From UBA6918 sp040754425 (GTDB lineage Bacteria > Pseudomonadota > Gammaproteobacteria > Burkholderiales > Thiobacillaceae), in contig JBFMCR010000041.1 in NCBI GenBank assembly GCA_040754425.1, positions 52,304 to 116,303 of the forward strand: 64,000 bases of DNA. The letters are read 5' to 3'. The position numbers and the translations under genes were made by a program. Each line of letters opens with the position of its first letter. Position 1 is the first letter of the stretch. This document shows positions 8,743 through 17,075 of this stretch, one piece after another. The notes under the pieces are model-generated. The model made no database searches. It had not been told where the DNA came from and saw nothing but the letters and a program-made list of their open reading frames with translations.

Positions 8743-9774
8743 CTACTCGGTCTCGATGCTGACGGCTTCGAGCACCCACTCTCTGTCGTCTTCGTCCCGG
8801 TAGGCAATTTTTACCGGCAGGGAATGGTGGACGGGTGAAAGCCACAGGTGTATGGCATTTTTTTCCGTATCGCCATCGCGCACCACGTGCAGGGTATCCA
8901 GTTCGCCCAGCGGGGTGCGCAGGGATTCCTTGCCGAGCATGCGGTAAGGGTAGCCTTTCACCTTTTTGCTGCTGGCCGCCACGATCAGGCCGTCCCTGCC
9001 GTCAAGGGCAGCCATTGCCAGTTGATAGATTGCGCTCAAGGGGTCCTGTACGCCGGGCATCAGCGGCAATTCCAGGGTGCGTGTGCCGTGCCGGGAGTCC
9101 ATGCGGGTGGACTCGACCAGGTTGGCCTGGTAGTCGAAGCGCAGGATCTCCTTCTTGCCGCTGATGTGCTGCATTTCGTATTGTTCCGGCATGAGGCCCA
9201 GGGGGCCGATGCTGCCGCTGCTTCTCTGAACCAGCTTCTTGCGCACGAACAATCCGGCGAGGCCCGTGACTTCGCCTTCTGCGGCAAGCGTGTAGTGCCC
9301 GCCGTCGATTTGCCAGACATGGGTCTGGCGCCCGTGCAGCAGGCCGCGCAATACATACACGATCTGCATATGCGCCGGCAGCCGCCGGATGCTTTCTGCG
9401 GCTTGGATGAGGGCGGCATAGGGCCGGCCGATATCGGCCAGGCTGGCGTTGGCAGGCAGGGGAGGCGCGGCCGGGTTTTCCGGGGTGCCGGGCGCTGCGG
9501 GAACGGACGTCGACGCCCGCGCGGGCGAAGCGGCGGCGCGGGGTGCGGGCGGCCGCGGCAAGGTTTGCCGGGGGTGGGCGGGCGGCGGAGGCCTCGGCTC
9601 TTCAGGTGCGAGCCATGCTTCGATCGCGGCCGGTTCTTCCCAGCGGGGCATTTCGAAGCGGCCTTGGGCGAGCAGCAAAACGTGCAGCGCGAGTGAGGCG
9701 GCAAGGCCGAACCAGAATGCGCGTCCGGCCGTGCGCAGGGACAGGAAGCCGTGGCGCTTGCCGGATGCCTTCAT
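8743..9774 (-). CDS. DUF3108 protein with N-terminal membrane anchor and Pro-rich linker
   Basis: A 343-residue envelope protein. One TM helix lies near residues 20-37, followed by a proline/alanine-rich segment (about 55-105) like the N-terminus of TonB-type proteins. The DUF3108 domain fills roughly 130-340 and has the typical ending with LHVVRDGD and LWLSPVHHSLPVKI. It is probably anchored in the inner membrane with the domain in the periplasm. It overlaps the upstream DUF3108 gene by four bases (ATGA), so the two are translationally coupled. Function is unknown. Confidence 0.75.
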   Translation of the reverse strand: MKASGKRHGFLSLRTAGRAFWFGLAASLALHVLLLAQGRFEMPRWEEPAAIEAWLAPEEPRPPPPAHPRQTLPRPPAPRAAASPARASTSVPAAPGTPENPAAPPLPANASLADIGRPYAALIQAAESIRRLPAHMQIVYVLRGLLHGRQTHVWQIDGGHYTLAAEGEVTGLAGLFVRKKLVQRSSGSIGPLGLMPEQYEMQHISGKKEILRFDYQANLVESTRMDSRHGTRTLELPLMPGVQDPLSAIYQLAMAALDGRDGLIVAASSKKVKGYPYRMLGKESLRTPLGELDTLHVVRDGDTEKNAIHLWLSPVHHSLPVKIAYRDEDDREWVLEAVSIETE

Positions 9775-10478
9775 GTCGCCCGGTAATCCAGGCGGACGAG
9801 TTCCTGCTCAAAGACGCCGCTTTCTTCGCGCACGCGGATGCGCAGTGGCAGATGATGCAATGCCGGCGCAATCCAGACCGAGATGGCATTGTCGCCGGGA
9901 TTGGCGACGATGCGGCGGTATTCCACGGTTTCGAACGAACCCAGCGGCGTTTCCAGCATTCCGCCGGGCAGTTTCTCATAGCGGTAATGGATAAGTTCGC
10001 GTCCGTTGCTGACATCGAATTCCAGCTGTGGCGTCAGTTCGCCGGCGAGCGGCACGGTGTAAAGCTGCGTCAGCGCATCCTGCGTGCCGTCGGACAGGAC
10101 GGCTTGTCGGCTTTTGCCCTTGTACGTCTGGGTCAGCACCTTTTTGTGCCATTCGAATTCCGCCGTTGCGATCTTGCCGGATGCATTGCTGCGCTCTTGC
10201 CGGTAGCGGTATGGGAGGAAGCGTCCGCCCCGGATTTCGCCTTCGCTGCTTAGCGTCAGCATGGGCAAAAGCTGCGCCAGCCCGCCGTTCGGAACGGCCA
10301 TGCTGACAAGCTGATAGCGGCTGCCCTTGCGTTCGAAACGATCCGTGACCTTGCCGACATGCAGGCCGTTGAAGGTGAAGCGGTAGGTCAGCTCGAAGCG
10401 TTGAGGCTCTTGCGCCGAAACCGCTGTTGCGAGCAATGCCAGAAGCAGGGCGGCGATCAATCGCATGGCTTGATTCAA
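9771..10478 (-). CDS. Secreted DUF3108 protein
   Basis: A 235-residue protein with a clear signal peptide (cleavage likely after AVSA, about residue 22). The mature part is a single DUF3108 domain. The C-terminal half holds TPLGSFETVEYRR and VWIAPALHHLPLRI, which match the same positions in the neighbouring DUF3108 protein, so the pair probably arose by duplication. It follows purN by 13 bases on the same strand, which puts both proteins in a purM-purN-DUF3108-DUF3108 unit. The role is unknown. Confidence 0.75.
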   Translation of the reverse strand: MNQAMRLIAALLLALLATAVSAQEPQRFELTYRFTFNGLHVGKVTDRFERKGSRYQLVSMAVPNGGLAQLLPMLTLSSEGEIRGGRFLPYRYRQERSNASGKIATAEFEWHKKVLTQTYKGKSRQAVLSDGTQDALTQLYTVPLAGELTPQLEFDVSNGRELIHYRYEKLPGGMLETPLGSFETVEYRRIVANPGDNAISVWIAPALHHLPLRIRVREESGVFEQELVRLDYRAT

Positions 10479-10491
10479 CCCGGATGATCCA

Positions 10492-11127
10492 TCAAGGCGT
10501 GGCTAACACCCATTGAGACACGCCATCTTCGCGTACGTTCACGCGGCCTTCTGCGATGACGAGCTTGTTCTCGGCAAACCAGCGCACCGCCTGGGGATAG
10601 ATGCGATGTTCCTGTACGAGCACGCGCGCGGCCAGGGTGTCGGGCGTATCGTCCGGCATGACCGGCACGGCGGCCTGGATGACGATGGGGCCGTGGTCGA
10701 GCTTTGCGGTGACGAAGTGCACGGTGCAGCCGTGGATTTTCACGCCTTCCCTCAAGGCAGCTTCGTGCGTGTTGAGGCCCGGAAACATCGGCAGCAGCGA
10801 GGGATGGATGTTGATGAGCCGCCCGGCATAGCGTTCGACGAAGGCCTTGGTGAGGATGCGCATGTAGCCGGCGAGCACGACCAGATCGGCGCCGGCCTTG
10901 TCGATTTGCGCGATCAGCGCTTCGTCGAAGGCTTCGCGCGAGGCGAAGCGCCTGTGGTCCAGCGCGACCGCCGGGATGCCGCGCGCGCGCGCGTGTTCGA
11001 GCCCGGCGGCGTCGGGCCGGTTGCTGATGGCGGCGGTGAAGGTGACGGGCAGGTCCGCTTCCAGCAAGGCCTTGAAATTGCTGCCGCGGCCGGAGAGGAG
11101 AACAACGACGCGAGGGGCGTTGGACAT
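10492..11127 (-). CDS. purN: Phosphoribosylglycinamide formyltransferase 1
   Basis: A 211-residue GAR transformylase. It transfers a formyl group from 10-formyl-THF to GAR in purine synthesis. The N-terminal VVLLSGRGSNFKAL phosphate-binding loop, NIHPSLLPMFPG (catalytic Asn and His) and the HFVTAKLDHGPI segment with the catalytic Asp are all present. The frame runs upstream into the intergenic repeat, but homology starts at MSNAPRVVV, so ATG 11127 is chosen. No clear ribosome site is seen before it, because the inverted repeat fills that region. purM lies upstream on the same strand. Confidence 0.95.
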   Translation of the reverse strand: MSNAPRVVVLLSGRGSNFKALLEADLPVTFTAAISNRPDAAGLEHARARGIPAVALDHRRFASREAFDEALIAQIDKAGADLVVLAGYMRILTKAFVERYAGRLINIHPSLLPMFPGLNTHEAALREGVKIHGCTVHFVTAKLDHGPIVIQAAVPVMPDDTPDTLAARVLVQEHRIYPQAVRWFAENKLVIAEGRVNVREDGVSQWVLATP

Positions 11128-11134
11128 AAGGAAA

Positions 11135-11216
11135 TCAACCGCAGAGTTCGCGGAGTTCGCGGAGAAAATCACGGAGTTGAAAAAGCATTACTCTGCGTTC
11201 TCCGCGTACTCCGCGG

Positions 11217-11220
<4 letters not shown>
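11135..11220. repeat. Long imperfect palindromic intergenic repeat (copy 1)
   Basis: Two arms of about 30 bases, 11135-11165 and 11191-11220, are near reverse complements and are built of repeated CGCAGAG / CGCGGAG words. The element begins at the purM stop codon, whose TAA is part of the arm, and ends just before the purN start. A related copy lies at 19553-19618 between aroB and dgt. Transcribed, it would form a strong hairpin between purM and purN. Confidence 0.7.
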
Positions 11221-12245
<1,025 letters not shown>

Positions 12246-12270
12246 CTTGGGATTCCCTTTAGACTGTGGG

Positions 12271-12280
12271 TTGTTAACAA
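12271..12280. promoter_or_regulatory. Palindrome in the purM/permease divergent region
   Basis: TTGTTAACAA is a perfect 10-bp palindrome in the 52-base gap between the divergent purM and permease starts. Its position between two divergent start codons suits an operator. It does not match the E. coli PurR box. The role is inferred from position only. Confidence 0.3.
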
Positions 12281-12297
12281 ACAGGATTTTACCGCCA

Positions 12298-14295
12298 ATG
12301 CTTGCTCGCAAAGAAAATCTCCCGTGGCTTGCGCTCGCCAGCTTGCTGGTCATTTCCGGGCTGGTTTACCTGCTGGCACCGGTATTGACGCCTTTTCTGG
12401 CCGGCGTGCTCTTGGCCTACATTTTCGACCCGCTCGCCGACCGGCTGGAAAATTGGGGGCTGAAACGCGGCCTGGCGGCATTGGCGGTGCTGGCAGTGGC
12501 GGGCTTGCTGGCGGCGGGACTGATGCTGATGGTGATCCCCATGTTCATCAGCCAGGCGCAACTGCTGATCGAACGACTGCCCGATTACCTGGGCTGGTTC
12601 CAGCTCGAGGTGCTGCCCGCGCTGACCAGGCTTTTCGGCATATCGGCCGATATCGACATGGACGCCGTGCGCAACTGGATCGCCCAACACGCGCAAAGTG
12701 CGGGCACGGCGGCGCAGCACTTCCTGCCCAAGCTGGGCAGCGGGGCCTCGGCCCTCCTGGCGGCAGCCATCAACCTCCTGCTGGTGCCGGTGGTGACTTT
12801 TTACCTCTTGCGCGACTGGGACGGGCTGATGCGGAAAATCGATGAACTCATCCCGCGCCCCTGGCATGACAAGATCACGCGCATCGCGCGCGACATCGAC
12901 CGCGTGCTGTCGGAATTCCTGCGCGGACAGCTTTCGGTCATGCTGGCGATGAGTGTGTTTTATTCGGTGGGGCTGTCGCTCGCGGGCCTGGATTTCGCCC
13001 TGCCCATCGGCATCATCACCGGGATGCTGGGCTTCATCCCCTTTGTCGGCGCCACCCTGGGCCTGGTGCTGGGGGTACTGGAAGCGACCTTGCAATTCCA
13101 GTCGGTGATGGGCGTGCTGCCGGTGCTGGGCGTGTTCATGCTCGGCCAGGCGCTGGAAGGCATGGTGGTGACGCCCTGGCTCGTGGGCGACCGCATCGGC
13201 CTGCACCCGGTGGCGGTGATTTTCGCCTTGGCGGCCTTCGGCCAGGTATTCGGCTTCTTTGGCGTGCTGCTCGCGCTGCCCATGGCGGCTGCCTTGCTGG
13301 TGGCGATTCGGCATTTGCGCGAAGCCTACGTGAACAGCCCCGTATACAGCGGCGCGCCGGCAAATCGGGAACCGCCCGGCGGGTATAATCCGGGATTTTC
13401 CTCGCCCGCATCCGCCATGCCTGCCCTGTTCGAAACTTCCATCAAAAGCCTGCCGCTGATCTCACGGGGCAAGGTGCGCGACATCTACGCCGTGGACGAC
13501 AAGCGCCTTCTCATGGTGACGACCGACCGCATCTCCGCCTTCGACGTGGTGATGCCCACGCCCATTCCCGGCAAGGGCGCGGTGCTGACCGAGATCACCC
13601 GGTTCTGGTTCAGGAAGCTTGCCGGCATCCTGCCCAACCAGCTCACCGGCGACGACCCCGAATCCGTCGTGGCGCCGGAAGAGCGTGAACAGGTTGCGGG
13701 CCGCGCCCTGGTGGTCAAGCGCCTGAAGCCCTTGCCGGTGGAAGCCATCGTGCGCGGCTATCTCGCCGGTTCGGGCTGGAAGGAATATCAGGAAAAGGGC
13801 AGCGTGTGCGGCATTCCCCTGCCAGCGGGCATCAGGCAGGCGGGCAAGCTGCCGCAACCGCTCTTTACACCCTCGACCAAGGCCGAGCTCGGACAGCACG
13901 ACGAGAACATCGACTTCGCGCGCTGCGAAGCCATCCTCGGCAAGGAACTTGCCGCCAGGGTGCGCGACGCCAGTCTCGCGCTGTACACGAAGGCGGCGGA
14001 GTATGCGCTCACCCGAGGCATCATCATCGCCGACACCAAGTTCGAGTTCGGGCTGGACGAGGCCGGCACCCTGTACCTCATCGACGAGGTGCTGACCCCC
14101 GATTCCTCGCGCTTCTGGCCGGCCGACCAGTATGTGGTGGGCAGCAACCCGCCCAGCTTCGACAAGCAGTTCGTGCGCGACTGGCTGGAATCCACGGGCT
14201 GGAACAAGCAGGCGCCGGGGCCGGTGCTGCCGGACGATGTGGTGGCTAGGACTGCCGAGAAATACCGCGAGGCGCTCGCCCGACTAGCGAGCTGA
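12298..14295 (+). CDS. AI-2E/PerM-family permease, in one open frame with PurC
   Basis: The first 360 residues are a typical AI-2E-family transporter. There are paired N-terminal TM helices (about 8-50), a long amphipathic segment, and a helical TM block with FIPFVGATLG and TPWLVGDRIGLHPVAVIFALAAFGQVFGFFGVLLALP motifs in pieces. Such proteins are putative permeases or ion antiporters; the substrate is unknown. The frame has no stop after the last helix (around IRHLREAYVNSP). It runs through about 20 linker codons straight into PurC, giving a 665-residue read-through product. The start is ATG 12298; AGGA lies about 14 bases upstream. Either a real fusion or a lost stop or sequencing error is possible. 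Confidence 0.75.
   Translation: MLARKENLPWLALASLLVISGLVYLLAPVLTPFLAGVLLAYIFDPLADRLENWGLKRGLAALAVLAVAGLLAAGLMLMVIPMFISQAQLLIERLPDYLGWFQLEVLPALTRLFGISADIDMDAVRNWIAQHAQSAGTAAQHFLPKLGSGASALLAAAINLLLVPVVTFYLLRDWDGLMRKIDELIPRPWHDKITRIARDIDRVLSEFLRGQLSVMLAMSVFYSVGLSLAGLDFALPIGIITGMLGFIPFVGATLGLVLGVLEATLQFQSVMGVLPVLGVFMLGQALEGMVVTPWLVGDRIGLHPVAVIFALAAFGQVFGFFGVLLALPMAAALLVAIRHLREAYVNSPVYSGAPANREPPGGYNPGFSSPASAMPALFETSIKSLPLISRGKVRDIYAVDDKRLLMVTTDRISAFDVVMPTPIPGKGAVLTEITRFWFRKLAGILPNQLTGDDPESVVAPEEREQVAGRALVVKRLKPLPVEAIVRGYLAGSGWKEYQEKGSVCGIPLPAGIRQAGKLPQPLFTPSTKAELGQHDENIDFARCEAILGKELAARVRDASLALYTKAAEYALTRGIIIADTKFEFGLDEAGTLYLIDEVLTPDSSRFWPADQYVVGSNPPSFDKQFVRDWLESTGWNKQAPGPVLPDDVVARTAEKYREALARLAS
13384..13389 (+). 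promoter_or_regulatory. Consensus -10 element (TATAAT) before purC
   Basis: A perfect TATAAT lies 28 bases before the purC ATG, inside the linker of the permease-purC frame. A -35 at 17 bases (CAAATC) is poor. It suggests that purC has its own transcript with a leader of about 20 bases. Confidence 0.5.
13417..14295 (+). CDS. purC: Phosphoribosylaminoimidazole-succinocarboxamide synthase
   Basis: A 292-residue SAICAR synthetase that joins CAIR and aspartate using ATP. Motifs include LISRGKVRDIYAVDD at the N-terminus, TTDRISAFDVVMP, VEAIVRGYLAGSGWKEY and IDEVLTPDSSRFWP. The length matches the longer bacterial/fungal-type PurC. MPALFETSIKSL is the usual N-terminus, so ATG 13417 is the likely internal start even though the frame is open from 12298. 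No clear ribosome site precedes it, which makes coupling to permease translation possible. Confidence 0.93.
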   Translation: MPALFETSIKSLPLISRGKVRDIYAVDDKRLLMVTTDRISAFDVVMPTPIPGKGAVLTEITRFWFRKLAGILPNQLTGDDPESVVAPEEREQVAGRALVVKRLKPLPVEAIVRGYLAGSGWKEYQEKGSVCGIPLPAGIRQAGKLPQPLFTPSTKAELGQHDENIDFARCEAILGKELAARVRDASLALYTKAAEYALTRGIIIADTKFEFGLDEAGTLYLIDEVLTPDSSRFWPADQYVVGSNPPSFDKQFVRDWLESTGWNKQAPGPVLPDDVVARTAEKYREALARLAS

Positions 14296-14348
14296 CAAAA
14301 GGCCTCCCTGGATTTTTTTGCGACAGCTTTCCAAACGATGCGATGAAG

Positions 14349-14366
14349 AGTACGATCGATCGCACT
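14349..14366. promoter_or_regulatory. Candidate autoregulatory operator of the toxin-antitoxin pair
   Basis: An 18-bp near-perfect palindrome with the exact core CGATCGATCG lies 24 bases upstream of the antitoxin start. Antitoxins of this class usually repress their own operon through such palindromes. The assignment is by position and symmetry. Confidence 0.45.
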
Positions 14367-14389
14367 AATGTTATTTATTGGAGAGTGCG

Positions 14390-14647
14390 ATGGTCAGCAT
14401 CAGTGCAAATGACCTGAAGACCAAGGGGGTTGCTGCAATCGAAACCGCCTTGGCCGAGCAGCCCGAAGTGGTGGTGTCGGTGCGCGGCAAGGCCCGGTTT
14501 GTGGTCATGGACATCGCGCATTATCACTATCTTCGTGAATGTGAACTCGAGGCCGCGCTGGCGGAAACCCGGGCCGATCTTGCCGCCGGCCGGGCTGTGG
14601 AGGAGTCCGCCGAGGCGCATTTGTCCAGGCTCGAAAAGCTTGCATGA
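14390..14647 (+). CDS. Phd/YefM-like type II antitoxin
   Basis: An 85-residue protein. The N-terminus MVSISANDLKTKGVAAIE fits the Phd-type DNA-binding fold, followed by the EVVVSVRGKARFVVMDIAHY strand region in short pieces and a helical, acidic C-terminus that would wrap the toxin. GGAGAG eight bases before the ATG is a good ribosome site, so the upstream in-frame start is not used. It overlaps the toxin gene by four bases. By family, it neutralises the toxin and represses the operon. Confidence 0.8.
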   Translation: MVSISANDLKTKGVAAIETALAEQPEVVVSVRGKARFVVMDIAHYHYLRECELEAALAETRADLAAGRAVEESAEAHLSRLEKLA

Positions 14648-14919
14648 GCTACACCCTGGTTTTCACGGATCAGTATGTGCGGCGTGCCGCAAAATTCATC
14701 AAGCGTCACCCCGAATTGCGCCAGCAATACCTCAAGACGCTTCAGTTGCTCGAGGCCAACCCGTTCCATCCTTCACTGCGCCTGCATCCGCTGAGCGGAA
14801 AGCTGGCAGGACTTCATTCCGTCTCCATCAACCTTTCCCACCGGATAACCCTCGAACTTTTGATCGAGGGCGGGAAAATCATTCCGGTCAATGTGGGGGA
14901 TCACGATGCCGTGTATTGA
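14644..14919 (+). CDS. RelE/ParE-superfamily toxin (YafQ/StbE-like)
   Basis: A 91-residue basic protein with the RelE fold pattern: SYTLVFTDQYVRRAAKFIKRH, a helical middle, HPLSGKLAGLHSVSIN, and a C-terminal strand with GDHDAVY, where the His may be catalytic. By family it would cleave mRNA on the ribosome, but the ParE branch inhibits gyrase, so the target is not certain. ATGA overlap couples it to the antitoxin. The pair sits between two housekeeping units and looks like a small acquired module. Confidence 0.8.
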   Translation: MSYTLVFTDQYVRRAAKFIKRHPELRQQYLKTLQLLEANPFHPSLRLHPLSGKLAGLHSVSINLSHRITLELLIEGGKIIPVNVGDHDAVY

Positions 14920-14935
14920 GTCCGGGTCGAAAGCA

Positions 14936-14959
14936 TAAAAAAGCGCCCCGAAGGGCGCT
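14936..14959 (-). terminator. Rho-independent terminator of the tusE/dsrC-like gene
   Basis: On the minus strand, AGCGCCC and GGGCGCT arms with a four-base loop are followed by a run of T (A run 14936-14942 on plus). It starts 22 bases beyond the stop of the minus-strand gene at 14982. It would also separate that gene from the toxin gene. Confidence 0.85.
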
Positions 14960-14981
14960 CCAACCTGGAGGTTGATCGAAA

Positions 14982-15275
14982 TCAGACGCAGCCGGTCGGC
15001 TTGGGCAGGCCGCCGTACTTGGTGATCGGCTTCATCGGGCCGGTCATCCAGACGTTGAACAGTTCCTTCTGGTCCATGCCGATGTACTTGGCGAACTTGC
15101 GCACCGGCGGGACCTGCTGGTACTCGTCGTAGTACTCGCGGGCCTTCATGATCATTTCCCATTTCTGGTCAGTCAGCTCGTAGTTGTCGGCTTCGGCCAT
15201 GGCGCGGGCGACCTCTTCGGTCCACTCGCTCATGTCTTGCAGATAACCGTCGCCATCGCGTGCGGGCAAATCCAT
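14982..15275 (-). CDS. TusE/DsrC-like sulfur-relay protein
   Basis: A 97-residue protein of the DsrC/TusE/DsvC family. The N-terminal DGYLQDMSEWTEEVA, the middle YYDEYQQVPPVRKFAKYIG and the C-terminal arm GGLPKPTGCV are diagnostic. Only one cysteine exists, Cys96, the penultimate residue. The second DsrC cysteine about ten residues earlier is absent, as in TusE. Family members carry sulfur as a persulfide on this cysteine, for tRNA thiolation (TusE) or related trafficking. No dsrAB or tusBCD lies in the window. GGAG before the ATG is a good ribosome site. Its promoter carries an IscR-like site. Confidence 0.85.
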   Translation of the reverse strand: MDLPARDGDGYLQDMSEWTEEVARAMAEADNYELTDQKWEMIMKAREYYDEYQQVPPVRKFAKYIGMDQKELFNVWMTGPMKPITKYGGLPKPTGCV

Positions 15276-15320
15276 GTTCGTACTCCGTCAAAAAATAGTT
15301 GAACAAAACAGTCAGGTGTC

Positions 15321-15353
15321 ATTAAAGAATACCTGAGCAATTAAGTCAACTAA
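15321..15353 (-). promoter_or_regulatory. tusE/dsrC promoter with IscR type-1-like operator
   Basis: On the minus strand a -35 TTGACT (plus 15344-15349) and a -10 TTTAAT (plus 15321-15326) are 17 bases apart, close to consensus. A 25-bp stretch (15329-15353) covers the -35 and most of the spacer. It fits 21 of 25 positions of the E. coli IscR type-1 consensus (half-sites ATASYYGACT and AGTCRRSTAT around a five-base AT-rich centre), as I recall that consensus. A regulator bound here would block the polymerase. Confidence 0.55.
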
Positions 15354-15378
15354 TTTTTTCAAAGATATCAAGGTCTTG

Positions 15379-16164
15379 TTATTGCAAGAGCCTGCGCCGG
15401 GTGAGCCCGAGCGCCAGCCAGAATCCGGCAAATCCCCAGGCCAGGAGAGCGAAGACGTGGAAGGCCCAACTGCCCGGAATGTCGCCGCGCACCAGCGGGC
15501 GGGCAAGTTCCACGGCGTGGGAGAGCGGCAGCCAGGCCGAGATGTCCTGCAGGAGCGGAGGCAGCTGGCTGACCGGGTAGAACACCCCGCACAGGAGCAC
15601 CATGGGCGTGATGGCAAGGGTGAAGTAGTAGAGGAAGAAGTCGTAGTTTGGCGAGATCGAGGTCATCACCAGGCCCAAGCCGGAAAAGCACAGGCCGATG
15701 ACGAAGGCGAGCGGGATGATCCACAGCGTGAGCAGCCAGTCGGCCTCAAGGCCCAGCACCCAGATCACCGCCAGGATGGCCAGGCCCGAGAGCACGCTCT
15801 TGCTCGCCGCCCACAGCCATTCGCCGACCAGCACGTCGTCGAGTTCCAGCGGGGTGTTGAGGATGGCTTCCCAGGTCTTTTGCACGTGCATGCGCGAAAA
15901 CCCCGAGTAAAGCGTCTCGAAGGTGGCGCTGTTCATGGTCGAGTAGGCCACGGTGCCGGCGCCGAGGAAGGTGAGGTAGGGCATGCCGCCGACGTCGGGC
16001 AAAAGGCTGCCCAGACCGAAGCCCAGGCCCAGCATGTAGAACATGGGGTCGGCGAGATTGCCGAGCATGGACGGGATGGCGAGCTTCTTCCATACCAGGA
16101 AGTTGCGCCGCCACACGGGAATGAAGCGCAGGCTGAAGCGAGGGAAGCGGAAGAGGTGTGGCAT
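15379..16164 (-). CDS. ABC-2 type transporter permease (NodJ-like)
   Basis: A 261-residue inner-membrane protein with about six TM helices and the ABC-2 signature around SHAVELARPLVRGD near the C-terminus. The part upstream of MPHLFRFPRF is out of homology, so ATG 16164 is chosen. It shares one base with the stop of the ATPase gene (TGATG), so the two are translationally coupled. Together they would form an exporter of the NodIJ/DrrAB type. The substrate is unknown; nod genes are not expected here. Confidence 0.85.
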   Translation of the reverse strand: MPHLFRFPRFSLRFIPVWRRNFLVWKKLAIPSMLGNLADPMFYMLGLGFGLGSLLPDVGGMPYLTFLGAGTVAYSTMNSATFETLYSGFSRMHVQKTWEAILNTPLELDDVLVGEWLWAASKSVLSGLAILAVIWVLGLEADWLLTLWIIPLAFVIGLCFSGLGLVMTSISPNYDFFLYYFTLAITPMVLLCGVFYPVSQLPPLLQDISAWLPLSHAVELARPLVRGDIPGSWAFHVFALLAWGFAGFWLALGLTRRRLLQ

Positions 16165-17075
16165 CAGTCCCGCAGGTCGCGGCCGGTGAGTTTGAGGAAG
16201 ACGTCTTCCAGGTTGGCGGGGCGATGCAGGTAGCGCAGCTCGGTACGGTTTTTCAGCGTATCGAGCGTAGCGGCGGGATTGCGTGTGTAGCAAAACAGGG
16301 TTTCGCCGGCTTCCTCATGGCGGTCGCACAGCTTGCCGGCGTATTCCCGCCTCCAGCTTGCGGCCCCCTCGCCGTAGATTTCCAGCACGTCGGGTTCGAT
16401 GAGCGTGGCGATGAGTTCGCGCGGGCTGCCGCGGGCGATGCACTTGCCGCGGTCGATGACGGTGATCTCGTCGCACAGGCGCTCGGCCTCGTCCATGAAG
16501 TGGGTGGTGAGCAGTATGGTCTTGCCCTGGCTCAAAAGTTTTCTGAGACCTTGCCAGATGACGTGCCTGGCCTGCGGGTCGAGGCCGGTGGTGGGCTCGT
16601 CGAGGAAGATGACGTCGGGATCGTTGACCAGCGCCCGCGCCAGGGTGAGGCGCCGCTTCATGCCGCCGGACAGGATCTGGATGCGGGTATCGGCGCGCGA
16701 GGCGAGCCCGGCGAATTCCAGCAGCGCGGGAATGCGCTTTTTGATCTCGTCGTCCCTGAGCCCGAAGTAGCGGCCGTAGGCGAGCAGGTTCTCGGCCACG
16801 GTGAAGTCCGGATCGAGGTTGTCCATCTGCGGCACCACGCCGATCCTGAGGCGCGCTTCGCGTGCGAGCGAAGGCACGGGCAGGCCGAGCACGCGGATGT
16901 CACCGGCCTCGGGCGCGATGAGGCCGAGCAGCATTTTGAGGGTAGTGGTCTTGCCGGCGCCGTTGGGGCCAAGGAGTCCATGGCAGGCGCCGGCGGCAAG
17001 CGCGAGGTCCAGGCCGTCGACGACGGCATGCGTACCGTAGGTTTTCCTGAGGCCGTGCGCCGCTACCACGGGCAT
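16164..17075 (-). CDS. ABC transporter ATP-binding protein (NodI-like)
   Basis: A 303-residue ATPase. Walker A is GPNGAGKTTT, the signature is LSGGMKRRLTLARAL, and Walker B is DVIFLDEPTTGLDP with the switch His in LTTHFMDEA. The C-terminal extension of about 80 residues (MEIYGE-like region to LTGRDLRD) matches the NodI/CcmA-type drug-export branch. ATG 17075 is chosen because the longer frame is antisense to other genes. It overlaps the hydrolase stop by 13 bases and the permease start by one. Confidence 0.88.
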   Translation of the reverse strand: MPVVAAHGLRKTYGTHAVVDGLDLALAAGACHGLLGPNGAGKTTTLKMLLGLIAPEAGDIRVLGLPVPSLAREARLRIGVVPQMDNLDPDFTVAENLLAYGRYFGLRDDEIKKRIPALLEFAGLASRADTRIQILSGGMKRRLTLARALVNDPDVIFLDEPTTGLDPQARHVIWQGLRKLLSQGKTILLTTHFMDEAERLCDEITVIDRGKCIARGSPRELIATLIEPDVLEIYGEGAASWRREYAGKLCDRHEEAGETLFCYTRNPAATLDTLKNRTELRYLHRPANLEDVFLKLTGRDLRD

